NCBI GenBank assembly: GCA_030151135.1
Contig: JASLEQ010000617.1
Span: forward strand, 1-6,150
DNA from: Candidatus Sulfotelmatobacter sp.
GTDB lineage: Bacteria > Acidobacteriota > Terriglobia > Terriglobales > SbA1
Length of the DNA stretch: 6,150 nucleotides
Direction of reading: 5' to 3'
The notes under the pieces were generated by a model, which worked only from the letters and a program-made list of their open reading frames with translations, searched no databases and was not told the DNA's origin. Position 1 is the first letter of the stretch; each line of letters begins with the position of its first letter. A program made the position numbers and the translations under genes. Positions 1 through 5,910 of the stretch are shown one piece after another.

Positions 1-927
1 GCCTAGCAGATTCACAGTGTCGGCTAGTTTGCTGACGACAATGTTCAGCTTCTTAGCCGCAAGCGGCTGAGCACGCTCGAGCATGGCGCTTCGCAAAGCC
101 GGGAGGTAGAGATCTGCTACCGCTGACATACCTCCTCCGAGAACGATGACCTCAGGATCAAGGATGCTCACCAGGTTGGCAATTCCAAATCCCAGAAATC
201 GGCCTGCGCGCATGAAGACATCGAGGGCCAACCCATCGCCAGAGCGGGCTGCAGACGCCACATCATGCGCTGTGATTTTCGATGTATCCAACTGCGCGAG
301 GGAGCTTGCCTCTCCTGCGCGCAGGCGCTGCTGCGCGGTTTGCGCGATACCCGGTCCCGCGGCAAGTGACTCCAATTCTCCAGAGCCTTGCGCAGCGGCG
401 ACATGCTCGCGCGTGATCGTGAGCCATCCAGCGCATCCGGAGAGTTCGTGTGCACCTCGAATCACCCGTCCGCCGCTCAAGATTCCCGCGCCAATCCCCG
501 TTCCGATCATCAAAACAATTACGTCAGATTTACCGCGCGCCGCCCCGATCCATGATTCTCCCAAAACTGCGACATTGCGATCGCTCTCGACAATTATCGG
601 AAGACCTAATGCATGCTGCAGATGCTTTGCCAACGGCACCTTGTTCCATCCCGGTAAGTTGGGCGCCCAGACCGTTCCGTTACGACGAACCAGGCCCGGA
701 ACAGCTACTGCGGCGGCGGCGAAAGCCTTAGTCAGTTTCTTCGCTCCAGCCAACTCCTGAGCCAAATGAATGATCTGAGTTACGGGTGCTGAGGGTGAAC
801 TGGTATCGACATACACGGTTTTCCGAGCGACAATTCTTCCGCTCGGGGTGATAACCGCGACGGCACATTTTGTGCCACCGAGGTCGACGGCAAGGGCGTG
901 CGGTGCTTTTCTTTTTCCGTCACTCAT
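1..927 (-). CDS. ROK-family sugar kinase (C-terminus cut by window edge)
   Basis: The product is a cytoplasmic ATP-dependent sugar kinase of the ROK family (glucokinase, N-acetylhexosamine kinase, fructokinase relatives). From the ATG at 927 the frame is open for 309 codons to the window edge; ROK kinases are about 300-320 residues, so only a few are missing. Visible motifs are the phosphate-binding DLGGTK (residues 15-20), VPGLV (76-80), the catalytic-Asp segment ESDRNVAVLGE (Asp116), GTGIGAGI (142-149) and the C-terminal VIVLGGGMS (260-268). The usual ExGH motif reads GCAGW (164-168) and the CxCGxxGC zinc cysteines are absent, although the sugar-contacting Glu after that site seems kept (GELES, Glu186). 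It is therefore a non-zinc ROK variant and its sugar is uncertain. The start codon overlaps the stop of the upstream transporter gene (TGATG) and lacks a clear Shine-Dalgarno, which suggests translation by re-initiation. It probably phosphorylates the sugar imported by that transporter. Confidence 0.9.
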   Translation of the reverse strand, partial: MSDGKRKAPHALAVDLGGTKCAVAVITPSGRIVARKTVYVDTSSPSAPVTQIIHLAQELAGAKKLTKAFAAAAVAVPGLVRRNGTVWAPNLPGWNKVPLAKHLQHALGLPIIVESDRNVAVLGESWIGAARGKSDVIVLMIGTGIGAGILSGGRVIRGAHELSGCAGWLTITREHVAAAQGSGELESLAAGPGIAQTAQQRLRAGEASSLAQLDTSKITAHDVASAARSGDGLALDVFMRAGRFLGFGIANLVSILDPEVIVLGGGMSAVADLYLPALRSAMLERAQPLAAKKLNIVVSKLADTVNLLG

Positions 928-2111
928 CAGCGAGTACTTGGCAGTGCATTCGAGCTCCGCTCGCGCATCGAGATGACAATCGACATTAGGAGGATACTGA
1001 TCGCGCCAAGCGCCGGTACGAACATTCCCGCGCGAACCCCAGCTCGTTCAGAAACCTGTCCCACTGCCCAAGGAAACGTCATCCCGCCAATCAGGGCAAT
1101 GGAAAACAAAAGCCCGAATACGGTCCCCATGCGCTGCGGATAACGGTCTCCCGCGATCGCTAAGGCCGTGGGAAAGATAGGGCCGTAAGCCAGTCCAAGC
1201 AGGCTCGTGCCAATAAAAAACAGAGTCAAGGATCGGGCTGAAAGCAGAACCAGGCACCCGCCGACTGCGAGTAGTGCCAAGGTTGTCACGAATTGAGATT
1301 TTCCGATTGTTTGCAGAATTCTCGCGGCGAGTAACCTGCTTAACATGAGCGTGGCCCAGAACGTTGCTAGTACGAGCGTGGCGATTCGGGGTGAGTAGCC
1401 TTGCGTCCCTACATATGTTGAGGTCCATCCCGCGATGGACGCCTCATTTCCCGATTCACAGAAGAGAATGAATGAAAGTAGCAAAACGCCGGAATATTTT
1501 GTGGTCTCCAGAAGTTCAGTCCATGCGAACGCTTGTTTCGTCTTCGCAGCGGGAAACAACCCTGTTGCGTACCAAAGGCCGCAGATCCCGGATAGAGTGG
1601 CGCAGAACAGGAACAATTGCGGGATCGTGAAGTGTCCCTCGATGCTTGCTGCCGCAAGAGGAATGCTCAGGGCTCCGATACCGAAAAAGATACCGAGCAG
1701 ATTGAGCATCGGTCCCCGCTGCTCTACGTAGAGGTCAGAGACGAGAACGTTAGTGCAGGTGTTCAAACCGCCTCCGCCGACTCCCAGCAAAACTGCGGCG
1801 GCCCCTGCGGTTGCGAAAGAGTGCGCCGCGCCGAATAGAAACATTGCCAGCGCTACGGCCGCGCAGGCCGTCACCAGATTCACCTTGTTCCCGAGATGAT
1901 CAATGAGAGGGCCGACTACTACAGATGCAATGAATATGCCGAAATACAGCAGGAGAAACAAGTTTCCTTGTTCTGCGAGGCTGATCTGCAATCGCGAACG
2001 CATTACAGGCAGGCCAAAAACCGTTCCCAGGATCGCGAAGACGACTCCAAAAACGAGCATGCCTGCGCATGCGCTCACAAATAACACTCGGGAACGGAGA
2101 ATGGGAGTCAC
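927..2111 (-). CDS. MFS sugar permease, fucose/glucose-galactose (FHS-like) type
   Basis: The product is an inner-membrane major facilitator protein, probably a sugar:proton symporter. It is 394 residues long with about 12 hydrophobic segments, the normal MFS size. The N-half carries the loop 2-3 signature GPLIDHLGNKVNL (67-79) and a glycine-rich TM4 region GVGGGGLNTCTN (110-121). The C-half carries a charged TM7 stretch CESGNEASIAGW (218-229) and GPIFPTALAIAGDRYP (310-325), a pattern I associate with fucose permease and glucose/galactose carriers. The start is GTG at 2111; the next Met (residue 18) lies inside TM1, so GTG is preferred. Only 3 nt separate it from the stop of the SIS gene, and no strong Shine-Dalgarno is visible, so translation is probably coupled. 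Position between a secreted glycosidase and a cytoplasmic kinase fits import of the sugar released outside. The subfamily is a judgement from pattern; the MFS call itself is secure. Confidence 0.92.
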   Translation of the reverse strand: MTPILRSRVLFVSACAGMLVFGVVFAILGTVFGLPVMRSRLQISLAEQGNLFLLLYFGIFIASVVVGPLIDHLGNKVNLVTACAAVALAMFLFGAAHSFATAGAAAVLLGVGGGGLNTCTNVLVSDLYVEQRGPMLNLLGIFFGIGALSIPLAAASIEGHFTIPQLFLFCATLSGICGLWYATGLFPAAKTKQAFAWTELLETTKYSGVLLLSFILFCESGNEASIAGWTSTYVGTQGYSPRIATLVLATFWATLMLSRLLAARILQTIGKSQFVTTLALLAVGGCLVLLSARSLTLFFIGTSLLGLAYGPIFPTALAIAGDRYPQRMGTVFGLLFSIALIGGMTFPWAVGQVSERAGVRAGMFVPALGAISILLMSIVISMRERSSNALPSTR

Positions 2112-2114
2112 AGG

Positions 2115-2864
2115 TTATCGCTTCAGCGAACGCTCATACTCTTCATATACCCGGTTGTTGTTATCCGGGGGTATTCCTTTGACATTGGGCGAAACGAAAA
2201 CTGGAGGATTTTTGCCCCGCGCCGCCAGATTATCGGCGACTTGCGCGATGATCGCCATGGCAATCGTGACCGTTGACACCGTGGATCCGGCAGCCACTGG
2301 AGCTTTCCAACCGTGCACCTGCACGAGCGCATCTTCCGCGGGCACACAGTTGTCAATGACGTAATCCGCAACGTCCGCCAGTTTCTTTCCGGAAGAATGG
2401 GTCGCTTCTCGCTTCCGATAATTGTCCATCGATGTAATCGCGACCGTCGCCAGGCCGCGATGTTTAGCTTCCTGGAGTACTTCGATCCCAGCGGCATTCA
2501 GCCCGCCGTGGGAAAACACCAGCATTACATCTCCACTGCGAATGGGCTCGTTCTCAAACAAAACCGCTGCGTAACCTTCGCGACGCTCCAGCCATAGCAA
2601 ACCCTTTGCGCCGCCGGAGCCAATCACGTTCGTCCACATGAGCCGCATATCCATCAGTGGCCGGAATCCCGGAAACGCCCCGTAGCGGGGGAACATGTCC
2701 TGTACAGGAAGGACAGAATGTCCACTGCCAAACATATGAACCAGGCCACCTCGTGCAATGCATTCAGCCATGGCTCCCGCTGCTTTTTCGATATTCGCCG
2801 TCTGCGTGGTCCAGATTCGGTCCAGAACTTCCGTGATACGTTCGCGATATTGGGAAACACTCAC
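2115..2864 (-). CDS. SIS-domain sugar isomerase-like protein (UPF0309 type)
   Basis: This 249-residue cytoplasmic protein has one SIS (sugar isomerase) fold, as in phosphosugar isomerases and binding proteins. Layout: an N-terminal helix (about 5-38), the first nucleotide-like strand and loop GLVHMFGSGHS (40-50), a second strand with DVMLVFSHGGLNAAGIE (112-128), the strand GLATVAITS (137-145), a THSSGKKL loop (155-162), a GSTVSTVT helix start (193-200) and a C-terminal PPVFVSPNVKG (220-230). This arrangement and length match the UPF0309 group as I remember it, whose reaction is not settled. The phosphate loop normally written SNSG reads SHGG here. The GTG start at 2864 is supported by a strong Shine-Dalgarno 6 nt upstream. 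It lies 50 nt after the hydrolase gene and 3 nt before the transporter gene. With a permease and kinase in the same operon, a role in isomerising, deaminating or sensing a sugar phosphate is plausible but inferred. Confidence 0.85.
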   Translation of the reverse strand: MSVSQYRERITEVLDRIWTTQTANIEKAAGAMAECIARGGLVHMFGSGHSVLPVQDMFPRYGAFPGFRPLMDMRLMWTNVIGSGGAKGLLWLERREGYAAVLFENEPIRSGDVMLVFSHGGLNAAGIEVLQEAKHRGLATVAITSMDNYRKREATHSSGKKLADVADYVIDNCVPAEDALVQVHGWKAPVAAGSTVSTVTIAMAIIAQVADNLAARGKNPPVFVSPNVKGIPPDNNNRVYEEYERSLKR

Positions 2865-2870
2865 AGATCA

Positions 2871-2877
2871 CCCCTCC
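2871..2877 (-). promoter_or_regulatory. Strong Shine-Dalgarno of the SIS gene
   Basis: Read on the minus strand this is GGAGGGG, followed by TGATCT and then the GTG start. Together GAGGGGTGATC is a near-complete match to the 16S anti-Shine-Dalgarno complement. It fixes the GTG at 2864 as the start and makes this the best ribosome-binding site in the operon. Confidence 0.8.
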
Positions 2878-2914
2878 ACTCCGATGAGATGAAACTCTTA
2901 CTGACACTTATGAT

Positions 2915-5191
2915 TTAGAACTCAATACGATAAATCCGTACCGACTCTGCCGGGACGTTCACTTTCAAATTCAATTTCGCTCCAGTGGGCGAAAGTTGTT
3001 CCCCGGTCATGATCTCCCGAATGCTGGAGGCCGGTTTGTCGAGAGGCCTTGAGAACGATACCGTTGCCGGTTTCTCAGCATGATTAAAGAAGAAGACAAG
3101 CCGTCCTGTCGAAGCATACATCTCGCGAAGTTCCAGGAGCGCTGGGGCATTGAGTTCCGGTCCAGATATTCCTGCCCATTGCGTTAGTAATCCAGCGAGC
3201 GGATGCATCGCAATTGGATGGCGATAATTTTCCTGCCCGGCAAAGCTGCCGAAAATGATCGCACTACCTTTTTGATAGGCGTTCTCGTAAGCGATGGGAG
3301 ATCCCTCGACCGTGACTGCAACGGGGCGCGCAGAATCATTTTCCCCGTCAAACTGCTCCTGAAAAGTCATTCCCTTAAACTGGGCGCTGCCCCACCGCAC
3401 TTCGAATTCCTTCTTCGGAATCAGCTGTTTCTCACGGACACCCAACATCTCATCCCATCCGAATCCGGGAACCTTAGGTTCGGCATGGCCAGCCTCGTCG
3501 ACCCAGCCGGGCCGCGCTTCCACGAACAGATGTCCTCCTCCGGAGGTGTACTGCTTCAGGGTTGCGGCCTCCTCGCTCGTCAGCATCAAAGGATAGGGAA
3601 CGATGACCAGCTTGTAATGCGGTACGTCGTCCTTGGCAAGCTCGCGCGAACTGAGCACGTCTACCGGTATATTTCGTTCAAAGAACATCCTGTGATATCC
3701 AGCGACTGCCTCATGAATCGCGTTGCGGCTGCCTTCCTCGTCATATCCGCCGACCAACGGCGCCAGCGGACTGAATATGATTGCGACCTGAGACTGCTCG
3801 GGGCGCGCCTGCAGCAATAGATCGGAATTCTCCTCGATACGTTTAGCGATCTCTCCGGCGTGCCGGCTTCGGTCCGTAAGTGTACCGTCGAGCCCGATCA
3901 TTCCGTATCCGCCCGATTCATATCCGGCGTTCATGGGATAAAAAGCGTAGTAATTGATTGCTCGGGCGCCACGGGACACCATTCCCCAAGTCCACATCTC
4001 AAAGTCTCTTGCCGTCACCGGCGATCCAACCACCGTGCCGTGCACACCATATCCAGCCTGCAACTCTCCAACATAGAATCCGCGCCCGCCAGTCATGCTG
4101 TTGGTCAGATCCATCGCAAGCACGCGTCGCTCCAAGGTCCAGTTGTACTCGGGGGCAGTGAGCTTTGGATAAAAGCTGCTTCCAAAAAAATCGACGGAAT
4201 CTTTCATCAGAAAGTCATCCGTCGGGTCGTAAGGGTCGGCGAGGGTTCGTACCAAAGGAGAAGGATTCGGTGCGTGGCTAGTGGTTACGTGACTTGGATC
4301 CACTGCTTTCACTGCCTGGTTGCGCATCGCCAAATCTTCAGCCAGTTTGTAGCCATAGAAGACGCGCCAATCCATGAAGTCGGTGTAGGTAAGAATCGTG
4401 CCGTAACGCGGAGGTTCAACTTGGCTCCAGTCAATAAATGTCCTATGCCATGCTTGGTTGAGCCGATCGAGCGTCTGATATTTCTGTTTCAGCCATGTCC
4501 GGAATCGCTCCTGGCTGCTGGGGCAATAGCAGAACATGGGCTCAGACTTATAACCCACCCGTGCCCAATTCAATGCAGCAGGCTCGCTCCATAGATCCCA
4601 CCCATAAAATGACGGACTCACATCCGCATGTTTGGCCACTTCCTGGAAGAAGTCGAGAACTGCTTTGCGTACGCCCCGGTGGTCGAAACAGTATCCAGGA
4701 GCAGCCTGAGATGGGATCTGCTGGCCGTCTTGCGCTGCGTAACGGCCTTCTGGATATTTCTTCCCCACCCACTCCGGAGCTGAATCTACATACACCTGCA
4801 CGATCACTCTCAATCCGACTTCATCCGCCAACTGCAGAAGCAGATCGAGATTCTCCAGGTGATATTTCCCCTCTTCCGGCTCACCGACATTCCACTCCAC
4901 CCAGGTTCGAACTGTGTTAAAACCCAACTCCTTGATCTTGACCAGATCTTCTTTCCAAAGTCTGGGCGAGTCGGGAGTAATCAGTTCGAGCATCGGGGCT
5001 CTCGCTTTTCCGCCGCTGTACCAGACAGAAACTGGAAAAAATCCTGCGCCGTTTTTCCCTGTGGAACCGGCATGGGTGCCGGAGGAGAGGTGCTGTTTTT
5101 GTGCGGATGCCGTACGGATGGCGTTGTGGCTAAAGACGAGCACGCCCGAGGCGGAACACAAGACAAGCAGAGAAAAGAGCTTTTTCGACAT
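2915..5191 (-). CDS. Exported GH42-family glycoside hydrolase (beta-galactosidase-like)
   Basis: The 758-residue product is a retaining glycosidase of clan GH-A. Residues 1-30 form a Sec signal peptide: KK, a hydrophobic core, and a likely SPase I site after TASA (27-30); the Cys at 12 has no proper lipobox. A TIM barrel (about 50-445) carries the GH42 hallmarks: GYCFDHRGVRK (166-176), the acid/base segment GWDLWSEP (Glu203), FCYCPSSQERFRTWLKQKY (220-238), LNQAWHRTF (244-252), and the probable nucleophile in YVGELQAGYG (Glu376). A Rossmann-like trimerisation domain follows (about 465-670, with IIFSPLAPLVGGY and KLVIVPYPLML), then a small beta domain (about 685-758). Two positions deviate from the family: Ser202 replaces the Asn before the acid/base, and Ser226 replaces the last zinc-site Cys. 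It would act in the periplasm or outside, releasing a sugar for the adjacent permease. GH42 is well supported; beta-galactosidase specificity is only the family default. No Shine-Dalgarno precedes the ATG. Confidence 0.9.
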   Translation of the reverse strand: MSKKLFSLLVLCSASGVLVFSHNAIRTASAQKQHLSSGTHAGSTGKNGAGFFPVSVWYSGGKARAPMLELITPDSPRLWKEDLVKIKELGFNTVRTWVEWNVGEPEEGKYHLENLDLLLQLADEVGLRVIVQVYVDSAPEWVGKKYPEGRYAAQDGQQIPSQAAPGYCFDHRGVRKAVLDFFQEVAKHADVSPSFYGWDLWSEPAALNWARVGYKSEPMFCYCPSSQERFRTWLKQKYQTLDRLNQAWHRTFIDWSQVEPPRYGTILTYTDFMDWRVFYGYKLAEDLAMRNQAVKAVDPSHVTTSHAPNPSPLVRTLADPYDPTDDFLMKDSVDFFGSSFYPKLTAPEYNWTLERRVLAMDLTNSMTGGRGFYVGELQAGYGVHGTVVGSPVTARDFEMWTWGMVSRGARAINYYAFYPMNAGYESGGYGMIGLDGTLTDRSRHAGEIAKRIEENSDLLLQARPEQSQVAIIFSPLAPLVGGYDEEGSRNAIHEAVAGYHRMFFERNIPVDVLSSRELAKDDVPHYKLVIVPYPLMLTSEEAATLKQYTSGGGHLFVEARPGWVDEAGHAEPKVPGFGWDEMLGVREKQLIPKKEFEVRWGSAQFKGMTFQEQFDGENDSARPVAVTVEGSPIAYENAYQKGSAIIFGSFAGQENYRHPIAMHPLAGLLTQWAGISGPELNAPALLELREMYASTGRLVFFFNHAEKPATVSFSRPLDKPASSIREIMTGEQLSPTGAKLNLKVNVPAESVRIYRIEF

Positions 5192-5228
5192 GATCGCGTA
5201 TCAGTCCGGGACTGGCGTAAAACGAAGT

Positions 5229-5234
5229 ATTGTA
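5229..5234 (-). promoter_or_regulatory. Candidate -10 element of the sugar operon
   Basis: On the minus strand the bases read TACAAT, one mismatch from TATAAT, ending 37 nt before the hydrolase ATG. A start site about 7 nt downstream would give a leader of about 30 nt. No good -35 lies 16-19 nt upstream (best options such as TCGCAA are weak), so the promoter would need an activator or is not a housekeeping one. Six-base matches occur by chance, so this stays tentative. Confidence 0.35.
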
Positions 5235-5252
5235 CGCTCAGACACGCCAGAA

Positions 5253-5268
5253 GTTGCGAGACTGCAAC
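5253..5268. promoter_or_regulatory. Candidate operator: inverted repeat GTTGC-N6-GCAAC
   Basis: A perfect 5-bp inverted repeat with a 6-nt centre (gagact); a third half-site GTTGC follows at 5271-5275. It covers the place where the -35 of the leftward operon promoter would be, which is typical of a regulator-binding site. No regulator gene is in the window, and short inverted repeats arise by chance, so function is inferred from position. Confidence 0.35.
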
Positions 5269-5300
5269 GGGTTGCCACCGATGTTTTCAGCCAAGAGAAG

Positions 5301-5315
5301 ACTTTCTGAGAAAGT
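5301..5315. promoter_or_regulatory. 15-bp odd palindrome ACTTTCTGAGAAAGT
   Basis: Seven base pairs on each side of a single central G are perfectly symmetric. It lies in the middle of the divergent region, about 83 nt before the sigma ATG and 110 nt before the hydrolase ATG. A weak -10-like AATAAT sits at 5329-5334 on the plus strand, so the palindrome would overlap its -35. It is not followed by a T-run, so a terminator is unlikely. A dimeric regulator site is the best guess. Confidence 0.35.
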
Positions 5316-5341
5316 TCTTGCCTGTTGTAATAATCCGGCTC

Positions 5342-5379
5342 GCCTCCCGTCTTTAGTGGTGTAAGCAGCACCGGGAGGT
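5342..5379 (+). promoter_or_regulatory. Hairpin covering the sigma-gene Shine-Dalgarno
   Basis: CCTCCCG (5343-5349) pairs perfectly with CGGGAGG (5372-5378), with a further G-U pair at 5342/5379, and the right arm is the only strong Shine-Dalgarno (GGGAGG, 5373-5378) before the sigma gene. The 22-nt loop can form a small GGTG/CACC stem as an alternative. If the transcript starts left of 5342, ribosome access would be limited. The Shine-Dalgarno is 19 nt from the annotated ATG, which is longer than usual. Confidence 0.45.
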
Positions 5380-5397
5380 AGTAACCTGCGAAGCGTA

Positions 5398-5910
5398 ATG
5401 CTAGAAGAACCGGGTATCGCCATTCCCGACGAACTCGAGCGAGCTTATCGGGCGCACCACCGGCTGGTCTTCCGGACGGCATATCGCATCACCGGAAATG
5501 CCGCCGATGCCGAGGACGTTCTGCAGACCGTTTTTCTGCGCCTCCTCCATCGTTCGGCTTCCTCGAAGGCGATGCAAAGCGAAGAAAGCTATCTTCGTCG
5601 CGCTGCCATCAATGCAGCGCTCGATATTCTGCGCTCACGACAATCGGACCGCACTGTGGAACTCTTCGATCTGCCGGACGGACAAAAGCATGACCATACT
5701 TCCGACTTGCGGCGTGCGCTGGCACGAGCACTGGGCACCCTCGAGCCACGATCCGCAGAGGTCTTCACTCTCCGGTTTCTTGAAGGATTCACGAACCCCG
5801 AGATTGCAACCATGATGGGTATTTCTCAGGTCCTGGTAGCTGTCATTGTCCATCGTACCCGGCGGCAGCTTCGAAAAGAATTAGGGGCGCAATTAGGAGA
5901 CAGGTCATGA
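5398..5910 (+). CDS. ECF-type RNA polymerase sigma factor
   Basis: The 170-residue product is a sigma-70 family factor of the ECF type, which directs RNA polymerase to a dedicated promoter set. Region 2 spans about 12-82 (YRAHHRLVFRTAYRITGN, then DAEDVLQTVFLRLL and a SYLRRAAINAALDILRSR helix). A short acidic linker (about 86-103) leads to region 4 (about 104-162: ALGTLEPRSAEVFTLRFLEG, FTNPEIATMMGIS, VHRTRRQLRKEL). The size is typical. The recognition helix after GIS reads QVLVAVIV instead of the common xGTVKSRL pattern, so its polar DNA-contacting positions differ. The ATG at 5398 has only a distant Shine-Dalgarno; an in-frame CTG at 5386 lies 7 nt after it and would add LRSV. Its stop overlaps the anti-sigma start. 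The signal and target promoters are unknown; a link to the divergent sugar operon is possible but unproven. Confidence 0.92.
   Translation: MLEEPGIAIPDELERAYRAHHRLVFRTAYRITGNAADAEDVLQTVFLRLLHRSASSKAMQSEESYLRRAAINAALDILRSRQSDRTVELFDLPDGQKHDHTSDLRRALARALGTLEPRSAEVFTLRFLEGFTNPEIATMMGISQVLVAVIVHRTRRQLRKELGAQLGDRS
5895..5900 (+). promoter_or_regulatory. Shine-Dalgarno of the anti-sigma gene
   Basis: AGGAGA lies inside the last codons of the sigma gene, 6 nt before the ATG at 5907. It supports that start and gives the anti-sigma gene its own ribosome entry in addition to coupling through the ATGA overlap. Confidence 0.7.

Larger units (their letters stand above)
1..5191 (-). other. Predicted four-gene glycoside-use operon
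   Basis: Four minus-strand genes follow each other with gaps of 50 nt, 3 nt and a 1-nt overlap, with no terminator-like hairpin and T-run between them. The functions follow a logical order: exported hydrolase, SIS protein, permease, kinase. Transcription probably begins in the divergent region just right of 5191 and may continue past base 1 into further genes not seen here. Co-transcription is inferred from spacing only. Confidence 0.8.
5192..5397. other. Divergent intergenic regulatory region
   Basis: These 206 nt separate the hydrolase gene (leftward) from the sigma factor gene (rightward), so promoters for both must lie here unless transcripts enter from elsewhere. I found no credible small gene. 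What it contains is a -10-like hexamer for the leftward operon, two inverted repeats (5253-5268 and 5301-5315) and a hairpin over the sigma-gene Shine-Dalgarno, each listed separately. Confidence 0.75.

Noticed and set aside
146..760. A 204-codon open frame on the plus strand
   Set aside because: It lies opposite the ROK kinase, whose motifs run through the whole stretch; the translation is Pro/Arg/Ser/Ala-rich without domain features.
2865..2914. Possible terminator between the hydrolase and SIS genes
   Set aside because: The 50 nt contain no GC-rich stem followed by a T-run in the direction of transcription; only the SIS ribosome-binding site is clear.
3537..3546. Perfect palindrome CCTCCGGAGG
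   Set aside because: It sits inside the hydrolase coding sequence and simply encodes part of a Ser-Gly-Gly-Gly turn; no regulatory setting.
3860..4594. A 244-codon open frame on the plus strand inside the hydrolase gene
   Set aside because: It is antisense to a GH42 gene with clear motifs throughout; its translation shows no recognisable domain and has the look of reversed coding sequence. GC-rich genes often give such shadow frames.
5123..5170. Lipoprotein signal (Cys12) on the hydrolase
   Set aside because: The residues before the Cys are LLVL, which lack the small residue expected at -1 in a lipobox, and a good SPase I site follows at residue 30.
4859..5356. Plus-strand open frames of 165 and 131 codons reaching from the hydrolase gene into the intergenic region
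   Set aside because: Both begin antisense to the hydrolase signal peptide and barrel, have no convincing ribosome-binding site or domain, and overlap each other in different frames.
5201..5482. A 93-codon minus-strand open frame across the intergenic region and the sigma gene start
   Set aside because: It is antisense to sigma region 2 coding sequence and has no recognisable features; the hydrolase gene leader lies in the same place.
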